64,000 nucleotides of DNA. It comes from Tritrichomonas musculus. Lineage: Eukaryota; Parabasalia; Tritrichomonadida; Tritrichomonadidae. Under the pieces are notes generated by a model that was given only the letters and a program-made list of their open reading frames with translations, made no database searches and was not told the origin of the DNA. The stretch is from assembly GCA_039105265.1 (NCBI GenBank), contig JAPFFF010000002.1:868001-932000 (forward strand), written 5' to 3'. Both the position numbers and the translations under genes were made by a program. Within the stretch, counting starts at the first letter, position 1. Every line of letters starts with the position of its first letter. Below, one piece after another: positions 63,889 to 64,000 of this stretch.

Positions 63889-64000
63889 TAGATCGCCGAC
63901 AGTTACTCAATAATGCTAAATTCGCTAAAGCCTATAATGAATCTAATGATACAATAGATATAATGAGATATGCTTATTATTATTGTATGAAGGACTGTAA

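Larger units (their letters stand above)
56906..64000 (+). mobile_element. Decayed Maverick/Polinton, right part beyond the window
   Basis: A run of genes that fit a Polinton: a fibre-like repeat protein, a packaging-ATPase fragment, an acidic small protein and a protein-primed family B DNA polymerase. The base composition and codon use are less A/T-biased than the surrounding DNA, visible by eye in GAC/GCC/CTG codons. Multiple stops, frameshifts and insertions show decay. Terminal inverted repeats are not in view: the left end is not recognised and the right end is past 64000. Confidence 0.85.
60413..64000 (+). pseudogene. Protein-primed family B DNA polymerase of the Maverick, interrupted
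   Basis: The N-terminal domain (60413-61450) includes the late block DNCFVYACVQSGV, typical of the segment before the exonuclease in Polinton polymerases. After in-frame TAA (61451) and TAG (about 61487) the same frame continues to 62086, with YADYETD (Exo I, about 62000) as in DNA polymerase B exonucleases. Reading is lost in a ~0.5-kb non-coding block (62087 to about 62605), then resumes with FHNLKYDACFF (Exo II) at about 62618 and continues through LAPLRDFSDMFQL to 62988. A 900-bp MITE follows, and the polymerase resumes at 63889-64000 and runs out of the window. The enzyme would replicate the element from protein-primed ends; this copy cannot make a full protein. Confidence 0.85.

Overview
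The window looks like nuclear DNA of a parabasalid protist, most like a Tritrichomonas-type trichomonad. The evidence is a very A+T-rich sequence, intron-less genes, short intergenic spacers around host genes, a gene resembling the trichomonad-specific initiator-binding (IBP39-type) winged-helix family with an Inr-like TCACTTTT just upstream of its own ATG, many-kinase/Myb gene content, and a Maverick/Polinton. Species assignment is inference; no rRNA or other decisive marker is present.

Layout. 1-4.3 kb is a 27-bp-periodic GAA/GAT-rich repeat that encodes an acidic N/E/K/D repeat in frame 1. 4.7-6.5 kb is a TTAA-flanked inverted-repeat element carrying an array of palindromic hairpin units; its right end abuts the start codon of an R2R3-Myb gene. 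7-10.7 kb is gene-poor, with a diverged direct duplication and a 331-bp foldback element that has a GC-rich core. 10.7-34 kb is the host gene block: enoyl-CoA reductase (TECR-like), TBC Rab-GAP, PP2A-A-like HEAT protein, ornithine decarboxylase, Fringe-like glycosyltransferase, MATE transporter, IBD protein, divergent 14-3-3, CMGC-type kinase, a kinase pseudogene, a membrane-anchored GT2 glycosyltransferase and an importin-beta-family receptor.

34-56.5 kb is a graveyard and nursery of DNA transposons, several with exact ends and target-site duplications (TSDs) read directly from the sequence: a 1056-bp hAT-type element (TSD AATATTCC); a ~0.87-kb long-TIR element; a Tc1/mariner element with an intact DD34E transposase; a 4.8-kb hAT (TSD ATTGAGAA) with an intact transposase, a second gene and a 35-bp satellite, itself nested inside another 8-bp-TSD element (TSD GATTAAAG); a 1.3-kb element with 327-bp near-identical inverted arms; an 1158-bp element (TSD TAATATTA); and a 2869-bp element (TSD GTACAAAC) whose intact 633-aa ORF has P-element/THAP9-like motifs and a C-terminal SANT-like domain. 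A tRNA-Leu(AAG) and a Sel1-repeat pseudogene lie between them.

56.8-64 kb is a decayed Maverick/Polinton: a fibre-like repeat protein, a packaging-ATPase fragment, a minus-strand gene fragment, an acidic small protein and a protein-primed family B DNA polymerase. The polymerase is interrupted by stops, a ~0.5-kb non-coding block and a 900-bp mariner-type MITE with perfect 27-bp TIRs. A 159-bp GC-rich, hairpin-forming insert flanked by 7-bp repeats sits inside it and is unexplained.

The best candidates for something undescribed are the SANT-tailed P-like element, the hAT with a second gene plus satellite nested in a second element, the hairpin-array TTAA element that abuts the Myb start codon, the GC-rich hairpin insert in the Maverick, and an 11-base motif (TCAAAAAGTGG) recurring at mobile-element-related sites.
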